A stretch of DNA of 64,000 nt from Paenibacillus sp. SYP-B4298 (GTDB lineage: Bacteria; Bacillota; Bacilli; Paenibacillales; Paenibacillaceae): NCBI RefSeq assembly GCF_027627475.1, contig NZ_CP115484.1, positions 1,549,501 through 1,613,500 on the forward strand. Reading direction: 5' to 3'. This document shows positions 18,140 through 27,564 of this stretch, in pieces; position 1 is the first letter of the stretch, and the number at the start of each line of letters is the position of its first letter. The translations under genes were made by a program, and so were the position numbers. The notes under the pieces were generated by a model that was given only the letters and a program-made list of their open reading frames with translations, had not been told where the DNA came from and did no database searches.

Positions 18140-18168
18140 CAGAGGAAGAAACCTGCTTTCTTCCTCTG
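18140..18168 (+). terminator. Hairpin between binding protein and permease genes
   Basis: A perfect 12-base stem cagaggaagaaa (18140-18151) with tttcttcctctg (18157-18168), loop of five. No T tract. Hairpins at this place usually protect the binding-protein mRNA or cut transcription partly, giving more binding protein than permease; that role is inferred. Confidence 0.6.
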
Positions 18169-18201
18169 ACTTATTCTGGCTAGCCAGTGTGGGGGAGAAC
18201 G

Positions 18202-19101
18202 ATGAAAGCAAAATTTATTCGAGAGCTGCCGTTGCATATTATGATCTTGCCGGGGCTGATACTGATAATCCTATTCTCATACATCCCGATGTCCGGTATC
18301 ATCATCGCTTTTCAGAAGTTTATTCCTGCCAAGGGCCTATTTGGCGACCAGAAATGGATTGGCTGGGACAACTTCTCCTATGTGATGCATCTACCTAGCT
18401 TTTCGCAGGTGATGTGGAATACGCTATTTATCGCCAGCTTCAAGCTGCTGCTAGGACTGCTGGTGCCTATTATTTTTGCGATATTGCTGAATGAACTGAA
18501 AAACTCCGTCATCAAGCGCTCGGTGCAGACGGCGATTTACCTGCCGTACTTTCTGTCCTGGGTTGTGCTGGGCGGCATCCTTATCGATATTTTGTCTCCG
18601 TCGGGAGGCATCGTCAACAGTTTCCTGGGCGCGCTCGGTTTGCCCAAAATCTTTTTCCTTGGGGATAACAACTGGTTTCCCTTTACACTGATTGGATCAG
18701 ACGTATGGAAAAACTTTGGCTATGGAACGATTGTCTATCTCGCTGCCATAACCGGCATTGATCCGGGGCTGTATGAAGCGGCCACGATGGACGGCGCCAA
18801 CCGTTGGCGCAAAATTTGGCATATTACAATTCCAGGCATGCGCATGGTCATTGTGCTGCTGTCGGTGCTAAGCCTTGGTCAATTGCTCAATGCTGGATTT
18901 GACCAGGTATTTAACCTGTATAGCCCGCAGGTCTATGAAAGCGGCGATATACTGGATACGTTCGTATACCGGATCGGCTTGCTCGATGCGCAGTACGGCG
19001 TAGCAACCGCGGTCGGCTTCTTCAAGTCGGTCATCTCCCTGACGCTCATATCCGGTTCCTATTTCATAGCGTACCGGTTCGCAAAATATCGTATTTTCTA
19101 G
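18202..19101 (+). CDS. Sugar ABC transporter permease (LplB-like)
   Basis: First permease of the oligosaccharide importer, 299 residues, six predicted spans beginning HIMILPGLILIILFSYIPM. The coupling-helix motif EAATMDGANRWRKIWHITIPG (positions 18774-18836) is the EAA loop that contacts the shared ATPase, which is not encoded here. That is usual: one MsmK-type ATPase serves many importers. ATG 18202 has GGGGGAGA upstream. Confidence 0.94.
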   Translation: MKAKFIRELPLHIMILPGLILIILFSYIPMSGIIIAFQKFIPAKGLFGDQKWIGWDNFSYVMHLPSFSQVMWNTLFIASFKLLLGLLVPIIFAILLNELKNSVIKRSVQTAIYLPYFLSWVVLGGILIDILSPSGGIVNSFLGALGLPKIFFLGDNNWFPFTLIGSDVWKNFGYGTIVYLAAITGIDPGLYEAATMDGANRWRKIWHITIPGMRMVIVLLSVLSLGQLLNAGFDQVFNLYSPQVYESGDILDTFVYRIGLLDAQYGVATAVGFFKSVISLTLISGSYFIAYRFAKYRIF

Positions 19102-19114
19102 AGGAGGAACAACA

Positions 19115-20020
19115 GTGAAGCAACCGCAGACCCATCAACCAGCCGGGAGGAGCAAGCGCTTCGAATGGTTCCCGCCGCTTAACGCCTGCTTTCTCATCCT
19201 CGCCTCGCTGCTGTGCGTGCTGCCGCTTATCCATATTGTGGCGGTATCCTTCAGCTCCAGTGCAGCGGCTTCGGCGGGCTATGTCAAGCTGTGGCCTGTC
19301 GACTTTACACTGGCTTCATACCAATATACTGCCAGCCGCAATGAATTCTGGCAATCGATGATGGTGTCGCTGACTCGTATCGGTATCGGCACGCCGCTCA
19401 ATCTGCTGCTGACGATAATGGTCGCTTACCCGCTATCGAAGGAATCCGGCGCGTTCCGGTTTCGGCTCGTCTATGCCTGGCTCTTTTTTATTACGATGCT
19501 GTTCAATGGCGGCCTTATTCCTTGGTACATTACGATCAAGCAGTATGGACTGCTCGACTCGATCTGGGCGCTTGTGCTGCCTGGAGCGGTTCCGGTCTTT
19601 AGTGTCGTGCTGCTGCTGAACTTTTTCCGTGAGATTCCCAAGGAGCTGGAGGAAGCAGCGCTTATGGACGGGGCAAGCCACTGGAGAATTATGTGGACGA
19701 TCTTCGTACCGATCTCCAAGCCTGCGCTCGCTACACTTGCGCTGTTCTCGCTGGTCGAGCATTGGAACAACTGGTTCGATGGCTTGCTGCTGATGGGCAG
19801 TCCGTCCAACTATCCGCTCCAGAGCTATATCCAGACGATCGTTATTCAGCAGAACCTATCCAATATGTCACGTGACGCCATGCTTAACCTGGTGCTGATC
19901 TCAGACCGGACATTGAAGGCATCCCAGATTTTCCTTGGCTCGCTGCCGATTATTATGGCCTATCCGTTTTTACAAAAATATTTTGTGAAGGGTATTGTGC
20001 TGGGAAGTGTCAAGGGATAA
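19115..20020 (+). CDS. Carbohydrate ABC transporter permease (YtcP-like)
   Basis: Second permease, 301 residues. It starts at GTG 19115 behind GAGGAGGAAC. Six hydrophobic segments and the EAA loop EEAALMDGASHWRIMWTIFV are present, and the C-terminus ends in VKGIVLGSVKG, typical of this subfamily. It is 13 bases downstream of the first permease and forms the translocation pore with it. Confidence 0.94.
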   Translation: MKQPQTHQPAGRSKRFEWFPPLNACFLILASLLCVLPLIHIVAVSFSSSAAASAGYVKLWPVDFTLASYQYTASRNEFWQSMMVSLTRIGIGTPLNLLLTIMVAYPLSKESGAFRFRLVYAWLFFITMLFNGGLIPWYITIKQYGLLDSIWALVLPGAVPVFSVVLLLNFFREIPKELEEAALMDGASHWRIMWTIFVPISKPALATLALFSLVEHWNNWFDGLLLMGSPSNYPLQSYIQTIVIQQNLSNMSRDAMLNLVLISDRTLKASQIFLGSLPIIMAYPFLQKYFVKGIVLGSVKG

Positions 20021-20062
20021 TATCCAAGTGTAGCCTTACAGTCACAGATTAGGGGGAGCGCT

Positions 20063-21838
20063 ATGCTGCACCGAACAGACTTTTCTCTCCGCAATACGAT
20101 TTTTCTGCGAATGCTGGTGACCTTCCTGCTGGTCATGCTGCCGATCCTGCTGTTCGGAGCGTACCTGTACCACTGGATTGTGCAGACCGCTAGCGAGGAT
20201 CTGACCAAGACAGCGGCCTCACAGCTCGAGTTCTATCTCTCCGATCTGGAGAATGAGGTCGAGCGCATGAAGCTGCTGCAGTACAGTCTGCTGGAGGATG
20301 AGAATCTGAACAAGCTGGCGCTCATGTGGGGACGAATGGAGACCATAGAGAAGACGGATACGATGAATTCATTGATGAATCGGCTGTTCACGGTGCAGAA
20401 CAGCAGCATGTACATCAAGGATGTAAGCGTTCATATTGCCTCCATCGGGCGCACGCTGTCGGCTGACGACGGCGTGCGCAACCTGCAGGCGGAGCGGTTC
20501 TATGCGATCCGCTCCGTTTTTGGCGCTCCAAGCTCACATATTATCGAGTGGAATGGCGGGCTCTATCTGGGCGCAGCCAAGCAGGCGGGGGTGAAGGGAG
20601 CCCAGCCGCTATTCACTGTGGAGATCGAGCTGGATAACACGAGGCTCCAGGAGGCGCTGTCACAGTTCAACACGTACCCCGGCAGCGGGACACTGCTGCT
20701 GTCAGGCAGCAGGGGAGTGTCGCTGGCAAGTGCGACCGGGGAGCTTAGACAGCTTGACATGAAGCAGCATATCGAGCGATTCGGCGGCATGGAGCCGCTG
20801 GCAGCTAATCGACTGGAGCTGTCCGGCAAGGACTACTATACGGTGATGGCACGTTCGGAACGTCTGGAGATGGCGATCTACCGGCTCATTCCCGAGCAAG
20901 TGGTACAGCAGCCGCTGCAGAAATTTTATGTATGGGCATGGCTGTTTGCGATTGCGACTATCGTTATTATCGCAGCCTTTGCACTCTCCACCTACATGTA
21001 TATTCATAAGCCGATGCTCACGCTCGTTAAGAGCTTCCGACGGATGGAGAACGGGGATCTGGATGTTCACATTTCCCATGAGTCCAAGGATGAGTTCCGC
21101 TATTTGTACGGACGCTTCAATCAGATGGTGGCTAATCTTCGTTCCTTGATTGACCAGGCCTACAAGCAGAAGATTCTAGCGCAAAAGGCCGAGCTGAAGC
21201 AGCTACAGTCGCAGATTAACCCGCATTTTTTGTATAACAGCTTTTTTATTCTGAATACGATGGTCCGCACAGGCGATATGGAACGGATCGAGCAATTTAC
21301 AACCCTGCTGGGCGAATACTTTCAGTTCGTGACCCGCAATGCCTCCGACACCGTCACGCTGGAGCAGGAGATTCATCATGCGCGCATGTATGCTGAGATT
21401 CAGGAGCTGCGCTTCTCCAGACGGGTACAGGTGCGCTTCGACCCGCTGCCGCCTGCGTTGCGGCCATTGACGGTGCCTCGTCTGATCGTGCAGCCGATTA
21501 TTGAGAATGCCTTCAAATATAGCCTGGAGAGAAAAGCGAAGGGCGGCCGCATGATCATCCGCTTCGAGCATCAGGACGGTGAGGCTCGCATCATAGTCGA
21601 GGACAACGGCGAGACACTATCAGATGAGGAGCTTACGAAGCTGGTATTGGCGCTGCAGCAGGCGGAGGAGCAAGCGGAGACAACCGGGCTAGTAAATATT
21701 CACCGCCGATTGCTGATGACCTTCGGCGGCAGAGGCGGCCTGCGCTTAGCCAGAAGCGAGCTGGGCGGACTGGAAGTGACCATCGCGATTCCGGCAGGAG
21801 GAGGGGAAACGAATGTACAGGATGCTGATCGTGGATGA
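20063..21838 (+). CDS. Sensor histidine kinase, YesM family
   Basis: A 591-residue membrane sensor: helix at about 12-34, extracellular sensing domain to about 285, second helix at about 290-312, HAMP domain, then the His_kinase domain. The phosphoacceptor is His388 in Q-I-N-P-H-F-L-Y-N. The ATPase region has N-box IIENAFKYSLE and G-box VEDNGETLS, where DNGxG is slightly altered. With the downstream YesN-type regulator it probably senses sugar arriving at the importer and controls the neighbouring genes. Its 3' end overlaps the regulator by 26 bases. Confidence 0.94.
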   Translation: MLHRTDFSLRNTIFLRMLVTFLLVMLPILLFGAYLYHWIVQTASEDLTKTAASQLEFYLSDLENEVERMKLLQYSLLEDENLNKLALMWGRMETIEKTDTMNSLMNRLFTVQNSSMYIKDVSVHIASIGRTLSADDGVRNLQAERFYAIRSVFGAPSSHIIEWNGGLYLGAAKQAGVKGAQPLFTVEIELDNTRLQEALSQFNTYPGSGTLLLSGSRGVSLASATGELRQLDMKQHIERFGGMEPLAANRLELSGKDYYTVMARSERLEMAIYRLIPEQVVQQPLQKFYVWAWLFAIATIVIIAAFALSTYMYIHKPMLTLVKSFRRMENGDLDVHISHESKDEFRYLYGRFNQMVANLRSLIDQAYKQKILAQKAELKQLQSQINPHFLYNSFFILNTMVRTGDMERIEQFTTLLGEYFQFVTRNASDTVTLEQEIHHARMYAEIQELRFSRRVQVRFDPLPPALRPLTVPRLIVQPIIENAFKYSLERKAKGGRMIIRFEHQDGEARIIVEDNGETLSDEELTKLVLALQQAEEQAETTGLVNIHRRLLMTFGGRGGLRLARSELGGLEVTIAIPAGGGETNVQDADRG

Positions 21839-23459
21839 TGAAGAGATTATAACCGATGGTTTGATGGATATATTTAGTAATCTTGATCTGGAGCTTGATC
21901 TGTACAAGGCCTATTCGGGTGAGGAGGCGCTGAAGCTGCTGCGCCGGACGAGGGTGGACATCGTACTCTCTGATATCTGCATGCCGGAGATGGACGGGCT
22001 GGAGCTGATGAAGCATATTCATAGCAACTGGCCGCAATGCAAGATTGTATTCCTGACAGGTCATAATGAATTTGACTATGTCTATCAGGCGATACAAAAG
22101 CCTGGCGTACAGTATATGCTGAAAAGCGAAGGCTACCCGAAGCTCATCGAAGCGGTGCGGCGCGCGATGACTGAGCTTGAAGAGGCGATGCGTATGAGCC
22201 ATCTGCTGCAACAAGCCAGAGAGCAACTGCATACGCTCGAAACGCTGGCTCAAGGCGACTATTTCCGTCATTTGTTTCATTCGACTGCCCTGGATAATCA
22301 GCGGCTGGGCGATGATCTCCAGCGGCTGGGCATCTCTCTGGATGCCTCGCTGCCTGTCCTGCTCGTCCATGGCATTGTGGTATGCGCAGACCCGGATATC
22401 AGCTATGCCGATCGCCATGAGGCCGCGCTGGCGGTCAAGTTTCTGTCGGAGTCCTGGCTGGCGGAGCGAACGACAAGTACCGGCATTATCGACCGATATG
22501 GCGATCTGATCTGGCTCATTCAGCCTGGTTCAGTCCTGGCAGGGGAGGCCGAGGATCAGCTTTGCCATACGGTCAAGTTTTTGGAGGGTACCTTTGAGCT
22601 GATTCAACAAGCCTGCATGGCGACATTGAATGTGTCGCTGGCCGTCACCTTGAGCGGTGAGGCGGAGGCATGGGAGAGCTTGCCTGCTGCCTATGATCGA
22701 ATCAGGAGACGTCAGCATGATCGGCCAGGAGACGGTACCCGAATGGTGCAGACCGTATCCTTGCGCGATGAGGCATTCGGGGATAAGCCAGCGGTGGCCT
22801 ATCGAGCGTCCGGGGGCAAAGCGGAGATGATGGCGAACCATCTGGAGGCTGGAAGAAGACAGGAGTTTCTCAATCTCTTCGATGAGCTGGCGGAGGCTGT
22901 GGCGGGGCAAGGGCCGGGCTGTCGCTATACAACGGAACTCTACTATACCATTGCGCTGATGCTCTTATCCTATGCGAATCGCTGGGAGCTGCAGGATAAG
23001 ACAGGCGCCGACGGGCTGTTGCAGCTCAGGGAGTCGCGGAGCTGGCGGGAGCCGTTTGCCGCTTTGAGGACCGTAGCCGAAACGCTCTTCTCGGTGCGTA
23101 CAAGCGGGGAGCGCAAGCGGGCAGCGATCACGGTGGAGAAGGTGTGTGCCTATATAGATGAACATATTGGGGAGGACTTGTCTTTGGTAAGGCTGGCGGA
23201 TATGATTCATTTCAATCCTTCATACCTGTCCAGGCTATTCAAGCAGGAGAAGGGGTTTAACCTGTCAGAATATATCGAACAGCTCAGGCTGCGCAAGGCG
23301 AAGGAGCTGCTAGGCTCCGATGAGCTGAGAGTAGCCGAGGTAGGTTCCCTTGTTGGTTATGATTCTCCGCAATCCTTCACCCGCTTCTTCAAGAAGATGA
23401 CGCAAATGACACCTCAGGAATATCGGACGCTTGCCGAGGCGGGGAACAGCAGTAAATAA
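21813..23459 (+). CDS. Response regulator with AraC-type DNA-binding domain (YesN family)
   Basis: A 548-residue regulator. The receiver domain spans residues 1-120 with phosphoacceptor Asp54 (VLSDICMPEMDG) and acidic pair DD8-9. A long middle domain of about 300 residues follows, then a double helix-turn-helix AraC domain from about 445, with SLVRLADMIHFNPSYLSRLF and DSPQSFTRFFKKM. The start is set by AGGAGGAGGGG. It is expected to activate the importer and probably the xylanase that follows. Confidence 0.94.
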   Translation: MYRMLIVDDEEIITDGLMDIFSNLDLELDLYKAYSGEEALKLLRRTRVDIVLSDICMPEMDGLELMKHIHSNWPQCKIVFLTGHNEFDYVYQAIQKPGVQYMLKSEGYPKLIEAVRRAMTELEEAMRMSHLLQQAREQLHTLETLAQGDYFRHLFHSTALDNQRLGDDLQRLGISLDASLPVLLVHGIVVCADPDISYADRHEAALAVKFLSESWLAERTTSTGIIDRYGDLIWLIQPGSVLAGEAEDQLCHTVKFLEGTFELIQQACMATLNVSLAVTLSGEAEAWESLPAAYDRIRRRQHDRPGDGTRMVQTVSLRDEAFGDKPAVAYRASGGKAEMMANHLEAGRRQEFLNLFDELAEAVAGQGPGCRYTTELYYTIALMLLSYANRWELQDKTGADGLLQLRESRSWREPFAALRTVAETLFSVRTSGERKRAAITVEKVCAYIDEHIGEDLSLVRLADMIHFNPSYLSRLFKQEKGFNLSEYIEQLRLRKAKELLGSDELRVAEVGSLVGYDSPQSFTRFFKKMTQMTPQEYRTLAEAGNSSK

Positions 23460-23582
23460 TAGGTGTGTAAAAATTTTTATTTTTTAAAAAAAACAAGAAG
23501 GAAAAAGTAAAAAAATGTAGAATTATAAGTATTGAATATTCCTTGTCCTTGGTTCTCGCTACCCTGCTTAGCAGAGAGTTTG

Positions 23583-23606
23583 CTATGCCCTGTACGCAGG
23601 GCATAG
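23583..23606 (+). other. Hairpin downstream of the response regulator
   Basis: A perfect 10-base inverted repeat ctatgccctg/cagggcatag with a tacg tetraloop, 124 bases past the yesN-type stop and 13 bases before the catabolite site. There is no T tract. It could end the regulator transcript or shape the xylanase leader. Confidence 0.5.
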
Positions 23607-23618
23607 GATGCTCAAAAG

Positions 23619-23632
23619 GGTAAGCGGTTACA
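23619..23632 (+). promoter_or_regulatory. Catabolite-responsive element (cre, CcpA site)
   Basis: ggtaagcggttaca matches the known cre consensus TGWAANCGNTNWCA at every defined position except the first. It lies 20 bases before a small gene and 137 before the xylanase, so glucose repression through CcpA is a reasonable inference. Confidence 0.7.
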
Positions 23633-23651
23633 ATTGGAGGAATAGGCGACT

Positions 23652-23750
23652 ATGAAGAAAGAGGTGATGTTGGATAACGTATGCTGTGCTTGCAAAGGGC
23701 AACGCGGCATCATCCATCCAGAGGGGAACAGATGGGGAAATATTATATGA
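23652..23750 (+). CDS. Small 32-residue protein upstream of the xylanase
   Basis: A short reading frame starting ATG-AAG-AAA behind GGAGG (23636-23640, 11 bases upstream) and ending TGA right before the xylanase ribosome binding site. The product begins MKKEVMLDNV and contains C-C-A-C with a basic, glycine-containing tail, but no hydrophobic signal. I recognise no family. It may be a leader peptide that couples translation to the xylanase, or an unrelated chance frame; the well-placed ribosome binding site and exact abutment favour translation. Confidence 0.4.
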   Translation: MKKEVMLDNVCCACKGQRGIIHPEGNRWGNII

Positions 23751-23768
23751 CTAGAGGAGATGAATGAA

Positions 23769-25448
23769 ATGATATCCGGCTTCAAAAAAACGATGTGTCT
23801 TCTAATGGCAGTGCTTACCGCACTGCCGCTTATGGTAGCTGCTCCTGCTCCGAAGGTTTCGGCAGCCAGTGATGCTATCATCAACCTGGGCTCCGAGAAG
23901 CAGCTCATCCGTGGATTCGGCGGTATGAACCATCCGGCCTGGATCGGCGATCTGACCGCTCCTCAGCGGGAGACGGCGTTTGGCAATGGCGCGAACCAGC
24001 TTGGATTTACCATCCTCAGAATCTGGATCGACGAAAATCGAAACAACTGGAATCGCGAGGTTGCCACGGCCAAGCGGGCTCAGGAGCTGGGCGCACTGGT
24101 TTTTGCTTCCCCGTGGAATCCGCCAAGCGATATGGTGGAAACCTTCAACCGCAATGGCACAAGCGCCAAGCGTCTGAAATATGACAAGTATGCGGCATAT
24201 GCCCAGCATCTGAACGATTTCGTAGCCTATATGAAAAATAACGGTGTGGACCTGTATGCGGTCTCTGTACAGAATGAGCCGGATTATGCTCATGAGTGGA
24301 CATGGTGGACACCGCAGGAAATGCTGCGCTTCATGAAGGAGAATGCAGGATCGATCACAACCAAGGTCATGGCGCCTGAGTCGTTCCAATATCTGAAAAA
24401 TATGTCCGATCCGATCTTGAACGACCCGCAAGCGCTGGCGAATATGGATATTCTGGGCGCTCATACGTATGGCACGCAATTCAGCAATTTCCCTTACCCG
24501 CTGTTCAAGCAGAAGGGCGCAGGCAAGGAGCTCTGGATGTCAGAGGTGTACTACCCGAACAGCAACATGACCTCGGGAGATCTGTGGCCAGAGGCGCTCG
24601 ATGTTGCTTATCATATCCATCATAATATGGTGGATGCAGAGTTCCAGGCTTATGTCTGGTGGTATATCCGCCGGGGCTATGGCCCGATGAGAGAGGACGG
24701 CAATATTAGCAAGCGCGGCTATTCGATGGCACATTATGCCAAGTTCGTGCGTCCGGGGTATGTGCGTGTAGATGCTACGAAAAATCCGGACACGGATATC
24801 TTTACCTCGGCTTACAAGGGCGACAATAAGGTGGTCATCGTAGCGGTGAATAGAAGCAGCTCGAGTGTGAATCAAAAATTCGTGCTGCAGAACGGCTCGA
24901 CCTCAAGCGTATCCAGTTGGGTGACCGATGGCTCGCGTAATCTGGCTGCGCAGAGCCCGATCAATGTGTCTGGCGGTTCCTTCACAGCCCAGCTTCCTCC
25001 ACGGAGCGTCATCACCTTTGTCGGCGAGCTCGGCAATAGCAGCGGAGGCGGCAACACTGGCGGTACGACCTACGAGGCGGAAACGAACACAACGCTGACC
25101 AGCGCTGTTGTGGAATCGCTTCATGCCGGCTATACCGGCAGCGGTTATGTTAATTTCTCAGCGATGACGGATGGTGCTATTCAGTGGAGCAATATCTACG
25201 CTGCTGTTGCCGGCACCAAAAATGTCAAGTTCCGCTATGCACTAGAAACGGGTACGAGAAATCTGGATGTCTATGTGAACGGGGTGAAGGTGATCACCAA
25301 TGCTCCATTCAACGCAACGGGCGGATGGGCGACCTGGGGTGAGACGACACTTCAGGTGCCGATGAATGTCGGCACGAACACGCTGCGCGTGGTGACGACC
25401 GGCACGGAAGGACCGAATATCGATAATATTCATGTAACAGCTTCTTAG
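23769..25448 (+). CDS. Secreted GH30 glucuronoxylanase with C-terminal carbohydrate-binding module
   Basis: This secreted enzyme is 559 residues long. A signal peptide (charged start, hydrophobic stretch, cut near K-V-S-A) is followed by a GH30 catalytic domain to about 420. Acid/base Glu170 sits in VSVQNEPDY and nucleophile Glu259 in LWMSEVYYPN. The Arg pair in WWYIRRGYGPM fits subfamily 8 (XynC type), which cuts xylan next to glucuronic acid side chains. After a Gly/Ser/Asn linker comes a CBM6/35-like beta-sandwich beginning YEAETN. ATG 23769 is preferred, since the ATG at 23760 directly touches GAGGAG. Confidence 0.93.
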   Translation: MISGFKKTMCLLMAVLTALPLMVAAPAPKVSAASDAIINLGSEKQLIRGFGGMNHPAWIGDLTAPQRETAFGNGANQLGFTILRIWIDENRNNWNREVATAKRAQELGALVFASPWNPPSDMVETFNRNGTSAKRLKYDKYAAYAQHLNDFVAYMKNNGVDLYAVSVQNEPDYAHEWTWWTPQEMLRFMKENAGSITTKVMAPESFQYLKNMSDPILNDPQALANMDILGAHTYGTQFSNFPYPLFKQKGAGKELWMSEVYYPNSNMTSGDLWPEALDVAYHIHHNMVDAEFQAYVWWYIRRGYGPMREDGNISKRGYSMAHYAKFVRPGYVRVDATKNPDTDIFTSAYKGDNKVVIVAVNRSSSSVNQKFVLQNGSTSSVSSWVTDGSRNLAAQSPINVSGGSFTAQLPPRSVITFVGELGNSSGGGNTGGTTYEAETNTTLTSAVVESLHAGYTGSGYVNFSAMTDGAIQWSNIYAAVAGTKNVKFRYALETGTRNLDVYVNGVKVITNAPFNATGGWATWGETTLQVPMNVGTNTLRVVTTGTEGPNIDNIHVTAS

Positions 25449-25472
25449 GAAAATATGAGAAGTATTGCTTCC

Positions 25473-25501
25473 AGCAGGCGCGAGGGGATGCTGCGCCTGC
25501 T
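25473..25501 (+). other. First hairpin after the xylanase gene
   Basis: agcaggcgc (25473-25481) pairs with gcgcctgct (25493-25501) just upstream of the true terminator. No T tract; possibly a 3' stabiliser. Confidence 0.5.
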
Positions 25502-25506
25502 GCCCA

Positions 25507-25550
25507 GCCTTCAGCGCCACTTGTATATAAGTGGCGACTGAAGGCTTTTT
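25507..25550 (+). terminator. Xylanase terminator
   Basis: gccttcagcgccac (25507-25520) pairs with gtggcg-a-ctgaaggc (25531-25545), one bulged A, followed by five T. About 60 bases after the xylanase stop. Confidence 0.92.
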
Positions 25551-25827
25551 CATGATATAGAAGAAACGAAAAGCAGCTTGACGTTCTGTGAACGGAATAA
25601 TGTATAGAAAGCAAGGATAAACATGTAATTTGGAGGATTGTAATTGTGATAGGGGTAGGTTAATTTGATTATACCTTTGCATGTCATCTGCCAAATTAGA
25701 GAGGAGCCATGAAGTCGATGGACACGACCCGTTCGCATCCTGCGATGCAGTATGGTCCGCCGGGATTCGATCAATACAGAAGCGGCATCAGCCGCGGTAC
25801 ACTGAATACAATAGAGGAGAGAGTGCG
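25551..25827 (+). other. AT-rich leader of the esterase gene
   Basis: No gene is supported before the ATG at 25828. The stretch should hold the promoter of the esterase-deacetylase pair; no convincing -35/-10 pair or operator was found. Confidence 0.35.
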
Positions 25828-27543
25828 ATGAGGAACGACTATGCACAGTCGGATACAGCGCAGCCGGTTGCGGCACAGAGCCGGGGAATGTATATTTTAT
25901 ATGACACGATGATTGAGGGCAGACCGTGCCCGGATGGCAGCTTCTCGCATGTGATTTTCCTTGAAGGGCGGCAACTGTCCGATAAAGCCAAGTATATAGG
26001 CGGTGTAGAGGATGAGACGGTACTGGAGCTGCTCCGAAGCAGCAGCGGCCTGCACCAGCTCGTACACAGCATTGGGGTTTCCATCCAGGCGCTTGATGAG
26101 CAGGATACCGTTGTTCGGTTCACGCTTCAACACTGGGGCAAGACAGACAGGTATTCCGGCACTCAGATGACGGCGGATTGTCCGGCAGATGGAAGCCAGA
26201 CGCGGCTCATCTTGGGGGAATATGAATGCTCTCCCGATGACGACGCGCCTGGACTGTTCCGGTTTGCGTTCGAACGGGAGGGGGCGCTAGCCAGGGTTCA
26301 TCTCGTATTGTATCTGAACGAGGGTTACCGGGCAGCGCCGCTCGAGCCTGAACCGCCTGTAGAATTCGGTTCGCCAGCCTATCAGGCTATGATTGCCAGG
26401 TCGCTGCTGCATACTGGCAATACGAAGCGGCTCAAGGCTGCGATCGACAAGGCAAGGCGAGGCGAGGAGGTCACCCTTGCCTATATCGGGGGCTCGCTGA
26501 CGCAGGGAGCAGGCGCTGTGCCGTTGCATAGCCAGTGCTATGCGTACCGCTCCTGCGAACGCTTCAGGCAGTTGTATGGTGGAGCGGGGGGCGATTCAAT
26601 CCGTCTGGTAAAAGCCGGCGTAGGAGGCACCTCGTCGGAGCTGGGTGTTGTGAGGTACGAATGGGATGTGCTGCGTGAGGGAGCGGTGCAGCCCGACATT
26701 GTCGTCATTGAATTCGCGGTGAACGATGCGGATGATGAGACCCGCGGCGCCTGCTTCGAGAGTCTCGTGCTGAAGGCGCTGCATGCGGCCAATCGACCCG
26801 CGGTGATTCTCTTGTTCAGTGTATTCATCCAGGACTGGAACCTGCAGGATCGACTGGCACCTGTAGGCTGGCATTATGATCTGCCGATGGTGAGCGTCAA
26901 GGATGCGGTTGTGGAGCAATTCTATCTAACGCGTGAGAAGGGGCAGGTTGTCTCCAAGCGCCAGTATTTCTCGGACATCTATCACCCGACGAATACAGGG
27001 CATGCGATTATGACGGATTGTCTGGAGCTATTGTTCGACACGGTGGATCGCACTGTGGCCCATGAGCAGGATGTGGAGCTAGACAAACCGCCGCTGATCG
27101 GCGGCGAGTTCTCCGAGGTTCGTCTGCTTGACCGCAGACATGCGTATCCACTGGCAACGATTGAGGAAGGCAGCTTCCATGAGACGGACCTGGATCTGCA
27201 ACTTGCGGAGCTGGATGATCATGCGCACGGAACGCCGTTGTTTCCTTACAATTGGATGCATGGGGATGATGCGAACAACAGCAGCTTCAAGCTGACGCTG
27301 AGCTGCCGCAGCCTGATTATGCTCTATAAGGACTCAGGCAGCTCCGCATTCGGCACAGCACAAATAACAGTGGACGGCGAGCTGTTCAAGACGGCTGATC
27401 CGCATGCGATTAACTGGACGCATTGCAATGCGATGCTGTTGCTCAACGAGCCGACTGCTCGCGAGCATACGGTTGAGATTTGCATGCAGCCAGGGCATGA
27501 GAATCGGCGCTTCACTATTCTCGGATTCGGATATGTCGGATAG
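25828..27543 (+). CDS. SGNH/GDSL-family carbohydrate esterase
   Basis: A 571-residue cytoplasmic protein (no signal peptide). The N-terminal 180 residues and C-terminal 150 look like beta-rich domains flanking an SGNH hydrolase core. Catalytic Ser223 lies in YIGGSLTQGAG, the oxyanion Asn299 in EFAVNDADDE, and the Asp383/His386 pair in S-D-I-Y-H-P-T. It probably removes acetyl groups from an imported oligosaccharide, in line with the xylanase and deacetylase on either side. Related large SGNH enzymes are acetylxylan or xyloglucan esterases; the substrate is inferred. GAGGAGAG precedes the chosen start. Confidence 0.82.
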   Translation: MRNDYAQSDTAQPVAAQSRGMYILYDTMIEGRPCPDGSFSHVIFLEGRQLSDKAKYIGGVEDETVLELLRSSSGLHQLVHSIGVSIQALDEQDTVVRFTLQHWGKTDRYSGTQMTADCPADGSQTRLILGEYECSPDDDAPGLFRFAFEREGALARVHLVLYLNEGYRAAPLEPEPPVEFGSPAYQAMIARSLLHTGNTKRLKAAIDKARRGEEVTLAYIGGSLTQGAGAVPLHSQCYAYRSCERFRQLYGGAGGDSIRLVKAGVGGTSSELGVVRYEWDVLREGAVQPDIVVIEFAVNDADDETRGACFESLVLKALHAANRPAVILLFSVFIQDWNLQDRLAPVGWHYDLPMVSVKDAVVEQFYLTREKGQVVSKRQYFSDIYHPTNTGHAIMTDCLELLFDTVDRTVAHEQDVELDKPPLIGGEFSEVRLLDRRHAYPLATIEEGSFHETDLDLQLAELDDHAHGTPLFPYNWMHGDDANNSSFKLTLSCRSLIMLYKDSGSSAFGTAQITVDGELFKTADPHAINWTHCNAMLLLNEPTAREHTVEICMQPGHENRRFTILGFGYVG

Positions 27544-27564
27544 CGTTCAAAGGAGATATGGAAT

